A DNA stretch of 30,740 nt from DASUBN01 sp964584665. Its GTDB lineage: Bacteria > Pseudomonadota > Gammaproteobacteria > Natronospirales > REEB76. The stretch spans positions 1 to 30,740 of the forward strand of contig CAZPAO010000026.1 in NCBI GenBank assembly GCA_964584665.1. The letters run 5' to 3'. The translations under genes were made by a program, and so were the position numbers. The notes below the pieces were generated by a model. It was given only the letters and a program-made list of their open reading frames with translations. It was not told where the DNA came from and made no database searches. Positions 16,419 to 22,704 of this stretch are shown here, one piece after another (position 1 is the first letter of the stretch; each line of letters starts with the position of its first letter).

Positions 16419-16823
16419 ATGGACAGGATCAGCAGAAGCCAACGGAGCGCGGTGATGAGCCGCATAAGAAGCAAGGATACGGCTCCCGAGCTGACTGTCC
16501 GCAGACTCCTGTCGGGCGCCGGGCACCGATACCGGCTTCACCGCAAAGATCTACCCGGCAAGCCCGACATCGTGTTCGTGTCGCGCCGCAAGGCGATCTT
16601 CGTGCATGGATGCTTCTGGCATCAGCATCCGCGTTGCAGGCTCGCGGCTAAGCCCAAGTCCAACCGCGGATACTGGGGCCCGAAACTGAGGCGCAACCGC
16701 GAGAGGGACGCCCGCGCGAGGAGGGAGCTCAGAGGGATAGGCTGGGAGTCTCTCGTGCTGTGGGAGTGCGAGATCCGCCGCGGGCGGCACGTCGCCAAGC
16801 TCAAAAAGTTCCTAGACGGCTAG
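16419..16823 (+). CDS. vsr: Very short patch repair (Vsr) endonuclease
   Basis: Vsr nicks DNA 5' to T:G mismatches made when 5-methylcytosine deaminates. The 134-residue product has the family N-terminus RSAVMSRIRSKDTAPEL, the catalytic aspartate in LPGKPDIVF (Asp50), and the zinc/active-site segment FVHGCFWHQH (His63, His68). Length matches E. coli Vsr. It follows the predicted nuclease gene by 8 bp. A companion of the cytosine methyltransferase on the other side of the divergent region is the obvious role; in GHKL-type restriction modules a Vsr protein may instead serve as the restriction nuclease. Confidence 0.95.
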   Translation: MDRISRSQRSAVMSRIRSKDTAPELTVRRLLSGAGHRYRLHRKDLPGKPDIVFVSRRKAIFVHGCFWHQHPRCRLAAKPKSNRGYWGPKLRRNRERDARARRELRGIGWESLVLWECEIRRGRHVAKLKKFLDG

Positions 16824-16827
16824 GTGC

Positions 16828-16917
16828 ATGGAGCGGCTCGACGATCTCGCCGATGAAAGGCTGACCTCTGCCTGCGCTTACTGCGGGGGGCCACAGATTT
16901 CAACGATTGGTAGGTGA
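16828..16917 (+). pseudogene. Truncated HNH-like gene start (29 codons)
   Basis: Four bases after the vsr stop an ATG opens a 29-residue frame, MERLDDLADERL followed by SACAYCGG, then runs into unrelated sequence and a TGA. The CAYCGG part looks like the first zinc knuckle of small HNH-type proteins (usual continuation with a TRDHVPSK-like stretch), which is missing here. I read it as the 5' remnant of a third gene of the nuclease-vsr operon, cut off by a deletion at about 16895. The family match is from memory of the motif. Confidence 0.5.
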
Positions 16918-16940
16918 TCGCCCGGCCGCCGCCGCTGGGC

Positions 16941-17699
16941 TTAGGCCGCCTGGAGCGTTGCAAGCTCGGTATCCAGGATGGTGGATATCTCTGCTGGGCT
17001 TAAGCAGTCGAGCAAGAGCACTCCGCCCTGCATGTTGAGGAACTTCAGCAGATGACGGATACGCATGCGATTGGCATCACCACCCGCGAGCAGCTCTGCC
17101 TCGTGCTTCAGCAGGAACTCAAGGAAGCCCTTCGCCACCGCAGGCGAGCGTCCCAGGCTGCGCTCCAGGAGCTGAAGCGTTACGTCCAGGTTGGACAGCA
17201 GCACGCGGGTAAGCTCGTAGGGGTTGTCGCGGTCCTTGTCATAGGACACGTGGCCTGCCCACCAGAGGCGGGCGATGCCGTGCCTGAGGAGCGCGCGCCC
17301 CTGGGCCTGGGATACGAAATAACGCGAATCGATGAACCGGACCTCCTTATCGGCATTCCCGGCGTGGCGCTCGGCGGGCCAGCGCAGGCGCATGTACCCC
17401 CAGAGTTCGACGTGCGCGAGGCGGGTCCAGAGCCGCGGGTCTCTGGCTTGGAGCGGAGTGAGCGTGACGAGCGCTCTATGGATGCGAATGGCGTTCTCGA
17501 TATCGTGGAAATCAGCCTCAGTCGGCATCACAAGCTCGACCGGTTCCTTCAGCTCCAGCGAGCTTGGTATCTCCCACTGCTGCAGATCAGGCTCGGCCGC
17601 GAGCCAGGACTTGGCTTCGGTGTAATGCGCGAGATTGACGCCGATGTCGGTGCGCAGCCGAAGGACGAAGGCCTCCTTGAAGATAGAAAGCGTTGCCAC
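16941..17699 (-). CDS. DUF6339-like protein of the GHKL restriction module
   Basis: The product (about 252 residues) has the pattern RDPRLWTRLAHVELWGYMRLRW, then an RYF segment, then LLRHGIARLWWAGHVSYD and a YELTRVLLSNLDVTLQLLERS helix, which I associate with the DUF6339 family seen in restriction and defence loci with GHKL ATPases. Function is unknown. An ATG at 17703-17705 stands only 1 nt after a GGAGG; a GTG at 17697-17699 has the same GGAGG at 7 nt and is the more likely start. It is the last gene of the minus-strand operon, 11-17 bp after its neighbour, and is convergent with vsr. Confidence 0.75.
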   Translation of the reverse strand: MATLSIFKEAFVLRLRTDIGVNLAHYTEAKSWLAAEPDLQQWEIPSSLELKEPVELVMPTEADFHDIENAIRIHRALVTLTPLQARDPRLWTRLAHVELWGYMRLRWPAERHAGNADKEVRFIDSRYFVSQAQGRALLRHGIARLWWAGHVSYDKDRDNPYELTRVLLSNLDVTLQLLERSLGRSPAVAKGFLEFLLKHEAELLAGGDANRMRIRHLLKFLNMQGGVLLLDCLSPAEISTILDTELATLQAA

Positions 17700-17716
17700 G
17701 AACATTCCTCCGCGGG

Positions 17717-18547
17717 CTAGGCGAAACCTTCTGTGACCTTGCGCGCGGCCACCAGTGCGCGGCGCAGGGGGAGTTCAAGCAGCTTCTGTGCACGCACCAG
17801 ACGGTCCTGCTCTTTTTCAAGCCCCAGGGCAGCGAGGCGGCGCCGGATGGATTTTACCCAGCGGTAGCCGTCATAGTCGCTACCATCCACCAGCGTCAGC
17901 GCCTCAAGGAGCACCGGCAGCACGATGGCGCAAGCCAGCGCTGGCGAAACGATGTCCTGGGATCGCAGCAGCTTGTAGTCCGTAAAGTCGTTCTTGCACA
18001 GCCGGATCAGGATCTTGTCGCTCCCGAATTCGACACGAGCGGCCATATCGCCGTCCTCCTTGGCCTCCTCGATCTGCATGATTGAGCCGATGCGTGCCAA
18101 CGCATCGAACTGACTCTCCACATCGAACGTGAAGCCATTGGCGACCGCCAGGACATCGCCCTTTCGGACGTCGAATACGGTGTCTGCATAGTCGCCATGA
18201 GCCTTTTCCGGCCGATACCCGCTCTTCGGGTGTATGGTGCACGCGAAGACGTTGACCTCGACGGAATCGTTCAGCTGGTCAGCCGGAATCTGGATGCGCT
18301 TCGTGGTCTCCGTAAACTCGAAGGCTCGCCGGTACATAGTGTTGCTGCATTCCACGTGAGCGATGAAACGGGCGCCATTGGATGCCAGCAGCTCGTTGAC
18401 CGTTGCGCTCGTGCAGTTGATGGAGACCTCAACATAGAGATTCTGGCTGTCCGTGGTCACCTTATATTCAGCGGCAAAGGCGGCATCGGCAACATCGTCG
18501 CGGTTGCCGACAACTGGATGCGGGTAGGAGCGCGGGCTACGCTTCAT
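17717..18547 (-). CDS. Unknown 276-residue protein of the GHKL operon
   Basis: I do not recognise a named family. The N-terminal half is rich in predicted beta-strands (FAAEYKVTTDSQNLYVEVSINC, then FIAHVECSNTMYRRAFEF), similar to a beta-sandwich that may bind a partner or DNA; the C-terminal half is helical (PALACAIVLPVLLEALTLVDG and later basic helices). The ATG at 18545-18547 overlaps the end of the GHKL gene by 11 bp (ATGAAGCGTAG), which decides the start against an upstream extension inside the GHKL gene. Likely a structural or DNA-binding partner of the ATPase. Confidence 0.75.
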   Translation of the reverse strand: MKRSPRSYPHPVVGNRDDVADAAFAAEYKVTTDSQNLYVEVSINCTSATVNELLASNGARFIAHVECSNTMYRRAFEFTETTKRIQIPADQLNDSVEVNVFACTIHPKSGYRPEKAHGDYADTVFDVRKGDVLAVANGFTFDVESQFDALARIGSIMQIEEAKEDGDMAARVEFGSDKILIRLCKNDFTDYKLLRSQDIVSPALACAIVLPVLLEALTLVDGSDYDGYRWVKSIRRRLAALGLEKEQDRLVRAQKLLELPLRRALVAARKVTEGFA

Positions 18548-20456
18548 GGGCCACCAGCTCCATCGCAACCCGCAGCGGCCGGCGCAGCACGACCTCCAGC
18601 CTGAGCGGCTCGCTGCTCGAGAGTGAAACAGGGCCAATGGCGCCGCTCGGGGATACGGGGATGGCCACGCCGGCGGCGGTTCTAGCCTCAGCGAGCTCGG
18701 CCGGAGCGGTCTGATCATCGCCAATCATCTTGAGCCCGAGCCTTGCGCTATACGTGCCGGCATTCACGGGGGATACGGTGATGGTGTAGACACCCGCGGC
18801 AGCGTCACGCGAAAACGTACGGAATCGCACCGGTATTGGCTGCTTCGGCTGGGAGCCGCCATGGCTGCCGGGTACCTGCGTAGCCTCGCCGCCGCCCTTA
18901 GGCGGGTCGCCTCCACCGCCACCACCGCCTTCTCCGGTTCCTTCACCGAACCCATCGGTGTGGGTAGTGCCGCTGGTGGTGAACTCCTCGCCCGACGCAT
19001 CCTCTTCCAGCTGCGATTCAGGATTTTCCTCTGCATCGGCGGCTTCATGCTCGGGAGGCGGCTGGTGCGCCGCACTCATGGCCTCGCCCTGGATCTGCTC
19101 CGGCAGTGCGCGACGGGTGAAGGTCTCAGTCTTGCCGCTGGACTCGTCCGAGCTGTCGAAAGACTCTTCCGGTGAATCAGCATCGTCGGGCAGATACCGG
19201 TTGAGCTCGGGGACGCTGATGACGGTGGAGTTGTCCGCCGGCGTGAGCTCCTTGATCGCAGCACGGATGAAGTTCACGTATTCCGTCTCGATCTTGCGGT
19301 TGACGCCTTTCTCCGGATGGTCCGGGTCCCAGATGTCGTGCCGTGGCGGCTCCATCTCCCGGAGCAGGCGGTTGCCCTCTTCATTCCGGCACATGAACAC
19401 ACCGCAGAATGGGATCATGCCGCGGAAAGGCTTCTCGAAGATCACCATGCCGGTCTTGCGAATCATGAGGATGCGCTTGGGCAGGCTGGCATCGCCTGCT
19501 AGCAGATACAGGGAGACCCTCTTGAGCTGCGGCAGCTCTTGGTGGAAATCCTTGGTCGCGCTCTCGTAGGCCTGGTAGTACCGATAGGCCATGAAATCCT
19601 CGCTGGGGGATGCGCTGTACTGCTCCAGCAGGCTCTTCAGGTTGTCGCGGTGGATGCGGGTATCGCCGATGGTCACCTCGAGGTCGCCGAAGGAAATCGC
19701 CGGCCAGAAGTTAGCCAGCACCGAATAGATGAGATCTGTCTGCCACGCCTTGTTCTCCTGAAAGCCGAGCACAATGATGTCGGTGCCGTGCTCGGCGCGG
19801 AGGAACTTCGTAGAAAGCTGAGACTTGTCCCGCACGGACTGCCCCTTGTCAGCCCCCAGATAGCCCGTGGGCTGGGCGGTGCCACCATCCGGGTGCTGAT
19901 GGGATACCAACTTCGCCACGCCCTGGAAAATGTGCTCGCCCTCCACGTTGTAAGTGGAGTACAGAACGGTGCGGACCTTGCTGGCGGCGAAGGGAGCATT
20001 CTTGCCGATGCCGAAGGACCCGCCTTCGCCGCTCTCCTTCGATGACGCGCCGGCGCAACGGACTAGGTTGTACCAGTTCTTGCTGCGCTCGTTGTCGCTG
20101 CCAAGAACGCCCTTCGTGTTGTAGTCGCCGAACTTGAGCGCCAGGACCTTATCCTTGCGCAGGATCTCGGTGGCCTCGGTAAAGAACTTCTTCGCCTTGG
20201 GCTGGTGGTTCCAATACTCGGCGCAGCGCGAGCAGGATGCGGCCAGCGCGTCTACATCCGGGACGTCTGTGCGCTCCAGCTCCATGAGCTCGAACTTCAC
20301 CCGGACGGGCTTGTTTTCGTCGTTGCGGGCGTCAAGGCTGTTCTGGATGAGCTCGCGCGCGAGATACCGGTCGAAATTGCCTTTGAAGGTCTCGACGCCG
20401 GCGTCGTGGAAGCCCTGGTCCTGGCCGCCATCGACCTTGAAGAAGGTCCATTTCAT
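18537..20456 (-). CDS. GHKL (MutL/MORC-like) ATPase of restriction-type module
   Basis: GHKL ATPases dimerise on ATP binding and act as clamps or switches. The 639-residue product shows the N box ARELIQNSLDA (Asn39), a motif II-like LKFGDYNTKGV (Asp111, Gly116) and the glycine lid GEGGSFGIGKNAPF (143-156). A transducer-like region follows, then an acidic, glycine-rich linker at about residues 460-560 and a C-terminal beta-rich domain (RFRTFSRDAAAGVYTITVSP). The ATG at 20454-20456 has GGGGGC about 8 nt upstream; an ATG 15 bp earlier is possible. Iyer, Abhiman and Aravind described such ATPases in restriction loci with C5 methyltransferases and Vsr-like nucleases, which matches the genes around it. 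Confidence 0.88.
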   Translation of the reverse strand: MKWTFFKVDGGQDQGFHDAGVETFKGNFDRYLARELIQNSLDARNDENKPVRVKFELMELERTDVPDVDALAASCSRCAEYWNHQPKAKKFFTEATEILRKDKVLALKFGDYNTKGVLGSDNERSKNWYNLVRCAGASSKESGEGGSFGIGKNAPFAASKVRTVLYSTYNVEGEHIFQGVAKLVSHQHPDGGTAQPTGYLGADKGQSVRDKSQLSTKFLRAEHGTDIIVLGFQENKAWQTDLIYSVLANFWPAISFGDLEVTIGDTRIHRDNLKSLLEQYSASPSEDFMAYRYYQAYESATKDFHQELPQLKRVSLYLLAGDASLPKRILMIRKTGMVIFEKPFRGMIPFCGVFMCRNEEGNRLLREMEPPRHDIWDPDHPEKGVNRKIETEYVNFIRAAIKELTPADNSTVISVPELNRYLPDDADSPEESFDSSDESSGKTETFTRRALPEQIQGEAMSAAHQPPPEHEAADAEENPESQLEEDASGEEFTTSGTTHTDGFGEGTGEGGGGGGGDPPKGGGEATQVPGSHGGSQPKQPIPVRFRTFSRDAAAGVYTITVSPVNAGTYSARLGLKMIGDDQTAPAELAEARTAAGVAIPVSPSGAIGPVSLSSSEPLRLEVVLRRPLRVAMELVAHEA

Positions 20457-20494
20457 GGTGCTTGCCCCCATTTGCTCTGCCGCCCCCGAAGCCA

Positions 20495-21067
20495 CTATCG
20501 GCTCCGGAGCGCGCTCCATGCCGCGGCGATATCCGCTACGAGCGAGTCTGGCTTCAGCACGGAATAGCCCTGGCGACCGCGCTGGGTGATAAGCCCCACC
20601 GACCGCAGCCACGCCACCAGCACATACACCTGGTAGTCCGGCACCCCTCCATCATCCCCTGAACCGTCGAGGGGCAGCAGCTCCGCAACCTGGAATATAC
20701 GCTTGCCTTTGCCGAGCTGGATAAGAGCGTCTGCGAGGGGCTTCGTTGCCATGCCAGCCGCCTTGTGCTCGTATTCGGCCCGGTCCTTCTTGGACCAGCC
20801 GATCTTCACCAGGCTGTCGCCCTGGCGGACGAACTTCGGGTACTCCGCCGCCTTGCCTCGCTTACGTCCGCCCGCCGGTTGGGCGTTAGCCGCCGTCTGG
20901 CGAGGCGATTCAGGGGCAGCCGCATCAGCCGTAATGGCTGCCACCTCCTTAGCCCAGAAGGTTATGCGGACCACGGAGTCGTAGTCGCCGGCACCCGCCG
21001 CGGCCGACACCAGTGTCCGCAGCTCTGTCTCGCACCGCTTCAGCACATCGACAGCTTTAGTTATCAT
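20495..21067 (-). CDS. Small winged-helix-like protein heading the GHKL operon
   Basis: Product of 190 residues: an N-terminal helical segment (KAVDVLKRCETELRTLV), an Ala/Gly/Lys-rich linker (about 70-92), then a C-terminal region (YQVYVLVAWLRSVGLITQRG, about 148-167) with the look of a winged helix. No named family was recognised. It is first of four same-strand genes (this, GHKL, unknown, DUF6339-like) and lies 38 bp before the GHKL start. The promoter predicted just upstream would start the message at or next to its ATG, giving a leaderless transcript. It may be the operon's DNA-recognition or regulatory subunit. Confidence 0.75.
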   Translation of the reverse strand: MITKAVDVLKRCETELRTLVSAAAGAGDYDSVVRITFWAKEVAAITADAAAPESPRQTAANAQPAGGRKRGKAAEYPKFVRQGDSLVKIGWSKKDRAEYEHKAAGMATKPLADALIQLGKGKRIFQVAELLPLDGSGDDGGVPDYQVYVLVAWLRSVGLITQRGRQGYSVLKPDSLVADIAAAWSALRSR

Positions 21068-21069
21068 GG

Positions 21070-21111
21070 ACGTATAATATAGCGAAAATATAAAACGTCA
21101 ATATGGCGAAA
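21070..21111 (-). promoter_or_regulatory. Promoter with tandem repeat for the GHKL operon
   Basis: On the minus strand -35 TTGACG (21101-21096) and -10 TATTAT (21079-21074) are 16 bp apart, so transcription would start at about 21067, the A of the ATG. Two copies of a direct repeat, TTTCGCCATATTGACGT (21111-21095) and TTTCGCTATATTATACGT (21087-21070), cover the -35 and -10 regions and may be operators. The stretch is strikingly AT-rich for this window. Confidence 0.55.
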
Positions 21112-21311
21112 GCATAAACACTAAGCTAAATGCCAGTGCCTGAGTCTATGCAAATTTTGGATAAAGGTCCCCTAATCATTGAGAAACCGCGCGACGACCC
21201 GTAGATCGCGGATTTTCTGCATCCAGCCAAAACTTCATTCAGGAATATGTCTTTTTGAATTAAGCACTTAGCGAAAACTGCGGGTCCGCAGCCAATTAGG
21301 GCTGCGGGACA
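21112..21311. repeat. Transposon right end: inverted repeat and putative TnsB-binding repeats
   Basis: No gene is seen here. The last 25 bp (21287-21311) are the inverted repeat of the left tip. Reading inward from it, CCCTAATTGG (21300-21291 region) and GTGCTTAATTCA (about 21267-21256) resemble the CCTAATTG core at the left end. A short palindrome CTGCGGGTCCGCAG lies at about 21278-21291. Confidence 0.6.
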
Positions 21312-21316
21312 GCAAA
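21312..21316 (+). repeat. Right target-site duplication GCAAA
   Basis: Direct copy of the GCAAA at 2559-2563, immediately after the element's ACA tip. It overlaps the T-run of the rnpB terminator (TTTTTGC on the minus strand). Confidence 0.8.
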
Positions 21317-21348
21317 AACCGCCCAGCGCCCGGAAGGGTGCCGGGCGG
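21314..21348 (-). terminator. rnpB Rho-independent terminator
   Basis: On the minus strand CCGCCCGGCACCC, loop TTCC, and GGGCGCTGGGCGG pair with one A:C mismatch and one G:U, followed by TTTTTGC. The hairpin is strong and the T-run intact. The transposon begins 2 bp beyond the last T. Confidence 0.85.
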
Positions 21349-21368
21349 GTGACTGGAAGTCAGGAGAA

Positions 21369-21729
21369 GAAGGAGTCGGCCGGTAAGCCGGGTTCTGTCG
21401 TGGACAGCCATTCATCTGGGATGCGGGTCACCCCGCACCTCTAGCAGCCTACCCGGGAGCCGTGCGGACCGCACGTGCGGATTTGACGCCGCTTGCTCCC
21501 CTATTTGGCCTTGCTCCGGGTGGGGTTTTCCGTGCCGCGGACGGTTACCCGCCGCGCGGTGCGCTCTTACCGCACCTTTTCACCCTTACCGGCGCTTGCG
21601 CGCTTAGGCGGTATGTTTTCTGTGGCACTTTCCGTGGGCTCGCGCCCCCCAGGCGTTACCTGGCACCCTGTCCTATGGAGCCCGGACTTTCCTCAGCGCT
21701 TGCGCGCTGCGACTGTCTGGCCGACTCCA
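21369..21729 (-). ncRNA. rnpB: RNase P RNA (class A)
   Basis: Catalytic RNA of RNase P, which removes 5' leaders from tRNA precursors. On the minus strand the RNA begins near GGAGTCGGCCAGACAGTCGC and contains GAGGAAAGTCCGGGCTCC, then ACAGGGTGCCAGGTAACGC, as in E. coli, and ends with GACAGAACCCGGCTTACCGG. The P1 helix is closed by GGAGTCGGCC at the 5' end and GGCCGACTCC at the 3' end. Ends are accurate to a few bases. A reading frame on the opposite strand through this locus is spurious. Confidence 0.95.
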
Positions 21730-21735
21730 GTGGGC

Positions 21736-21741
21736 ATTATA
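21736..21741 (-). promoter_or_regulatory. -10 box of the rnpB promoter
   Basis: A perfect TATAAT on the minus strand lies about 7 bp before the predicted 5' end of RNase P RNA. No good -35 was identified. It falls in the gap just after the rsmI stop codon. Confidence 0.65.
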
Positions 21742-21767
21742 GGCCCCGGTGGACGATCGACCCGGAT

Positions 21768-22619
21768 TCATTTCTTGCCGGAGATCGCCAGCGCCCGCTC
21801 GTAGAGTTCGTTCTTCTTGAGACCGGTTATGGCGGCGGCCAGGGCGGCGGCCTGTTTCACCGGCAGTTCCGTGAGCAGGGCCTTCAGCACCCGCTCCGCC
21901 TCGGCCCCCAGCGGCGGGCGTTCCGTCGCGGCAGCTCCCGCCACCATCAGCACCACCTCGCCCTTCCCCGCCGCGGGATCCGTGGCGGCCCATCCCGCCA
22001 GTGCCTGCAATGGCGCTTCCCGCACGCCCTCATGCAGCTTCGTCAGTTCCCGCGCCAGCACCGCGTTGCGGTGGGCCCCGAGCACTGCCGCCATGTCTTC
22101 CAGGGATTCCTGAAGCCGGTGCACGGATTCGTAGAACACCAGGGTGCGGGGCTCGGCCGCCAGCGTCTCCAGCCGCTCGCGCCGCGCAGCGGATTTGGCC
22201 GGGAGGAAGCCCTCGAACACGAAGCGGTCCGTGGGCAGGCCGCTCACCGAGAGCGCCGCCACCAGCGCCGAAGCGCCGGGGATGGGCGAGACCTGTATGC
22301 CGGCCTGCCGCGCCGCGCGCACCAGATCGAAGCCGGGATCGCTGATGAGCGGCGTGCCGGCGTCGGAGATGAGCGCCACCGACTCCCCCGCCTGCAGGCG
22401 CGGGATCAGCTCCGCGGCGCGGGCCGCCTCGTTGTGGTCGTGGAGCGAGATGAGACGGGTCTTGATGCCGAAGTGCGCGAGCAGGGTGCCGCTGTGGCGG
22501 GTGTCCTCCGCCGCCACCAGGTCCACCTCGGCCAGCACCCTCTGCGCGCGGGGCGAGAGGTCCTCCAGGTTGCCGATGGGGGTGGCCACCACGTACAGCA
22601 CACCGGGCCGTCCAGACAC
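21768..22619 (-). CDS. rsmI: 16S rRNA (cytidine1402-2'-O)-methyltransferase RsmI
   Basis: SAM-dependent enzyme that 2'-O-methylates C1402 of 16S rRNA, the partner modification to RsmH. The 283-residue product has the tetrapyrrole-methylase-fold motifs LYVVATPIGNLEDLSPRA at the N-terminus, AAEDTRHSGTLL, ALISDAGTPLISDPG and VSPIPGASALVAALSVSG. The GTG at 22617-22619 is chosen because GAGGAA lies 6 nt upstream and the conserved N-terminus begins right after; the longer frame upstream runs into lpoA on the other strand. It is divergent from lpoA across 85 bp. Confidence 0.95.
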   Translation of the reverse strand: MSGRPGVLYVVATPIGNLEDLSPRAQRVLAEVDLVAAEDTRHSGTLLAHFGIKTRLISLHDHNEAARAAELIPRLQAGESVALISDAGTPLISDPGFDLVRAARQAGIQVSPIPGASALVAALSVSGLPTDRFVFEGFLPAKSAARRERLETLAAEPRTLVFYESVHRLQESLEDMAAVLGAHRNAVLARELTKLHEGVREAPLQALAGWAATDPAAGKGEVVLMVAGAAATERPPLGAEAERVLKALLTELPVKQAAALAAAITGLKKNELYERALAISGKK

Positions 22620-22704
22620 GCGTATTCCTCGGTGAATCCGGACCCTAAGGCCGGGTCGGGTTATGATGGATGTCCGCCCCATCCTGCAACGGAAAGCCGC
22701 ATCC

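Larger units (their letters stand above)
2564..21311. mobile_element. Tn7-like transposon with TnsA, TnsB, TnsC/TniB, TniQ, inserted at the rnpB terminator
   Basis: The element spans 18,748 bp. Reading inward, the left tip TGTCCCTGCTCCC and the right tip TGTCCCGCAGCCC begin a 25-bp ungapped inverted repeat in which 17 positions agree (TGTCCC, an internal CCC, and GCTGCG at positions 20-25). Tips of the TGT...ACA kind and the flanking GCAAA duplication fit Tn7-type chemistry. Coding content agrees: tnsA, tnsB/tniA, tnsC/tniB and tniQ at the left, cargo on the right. No tnsE, cas gene or CRISPR array is present, so targeting probably rests on TniQ alone. Ends are inferred by eye; an empty-site comparison would settle them. 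Confidence 0.85.

Noticed and set aside
13680..16823. Plain type II restriction-modification pair
   Set aside because: The gene divergent from the methyltransferase is a large PD-(D/E)XK-like protein with no similarity I recognise to classical type II enzymes, and the GHKL operon nearby suggests a multi-subunit system.
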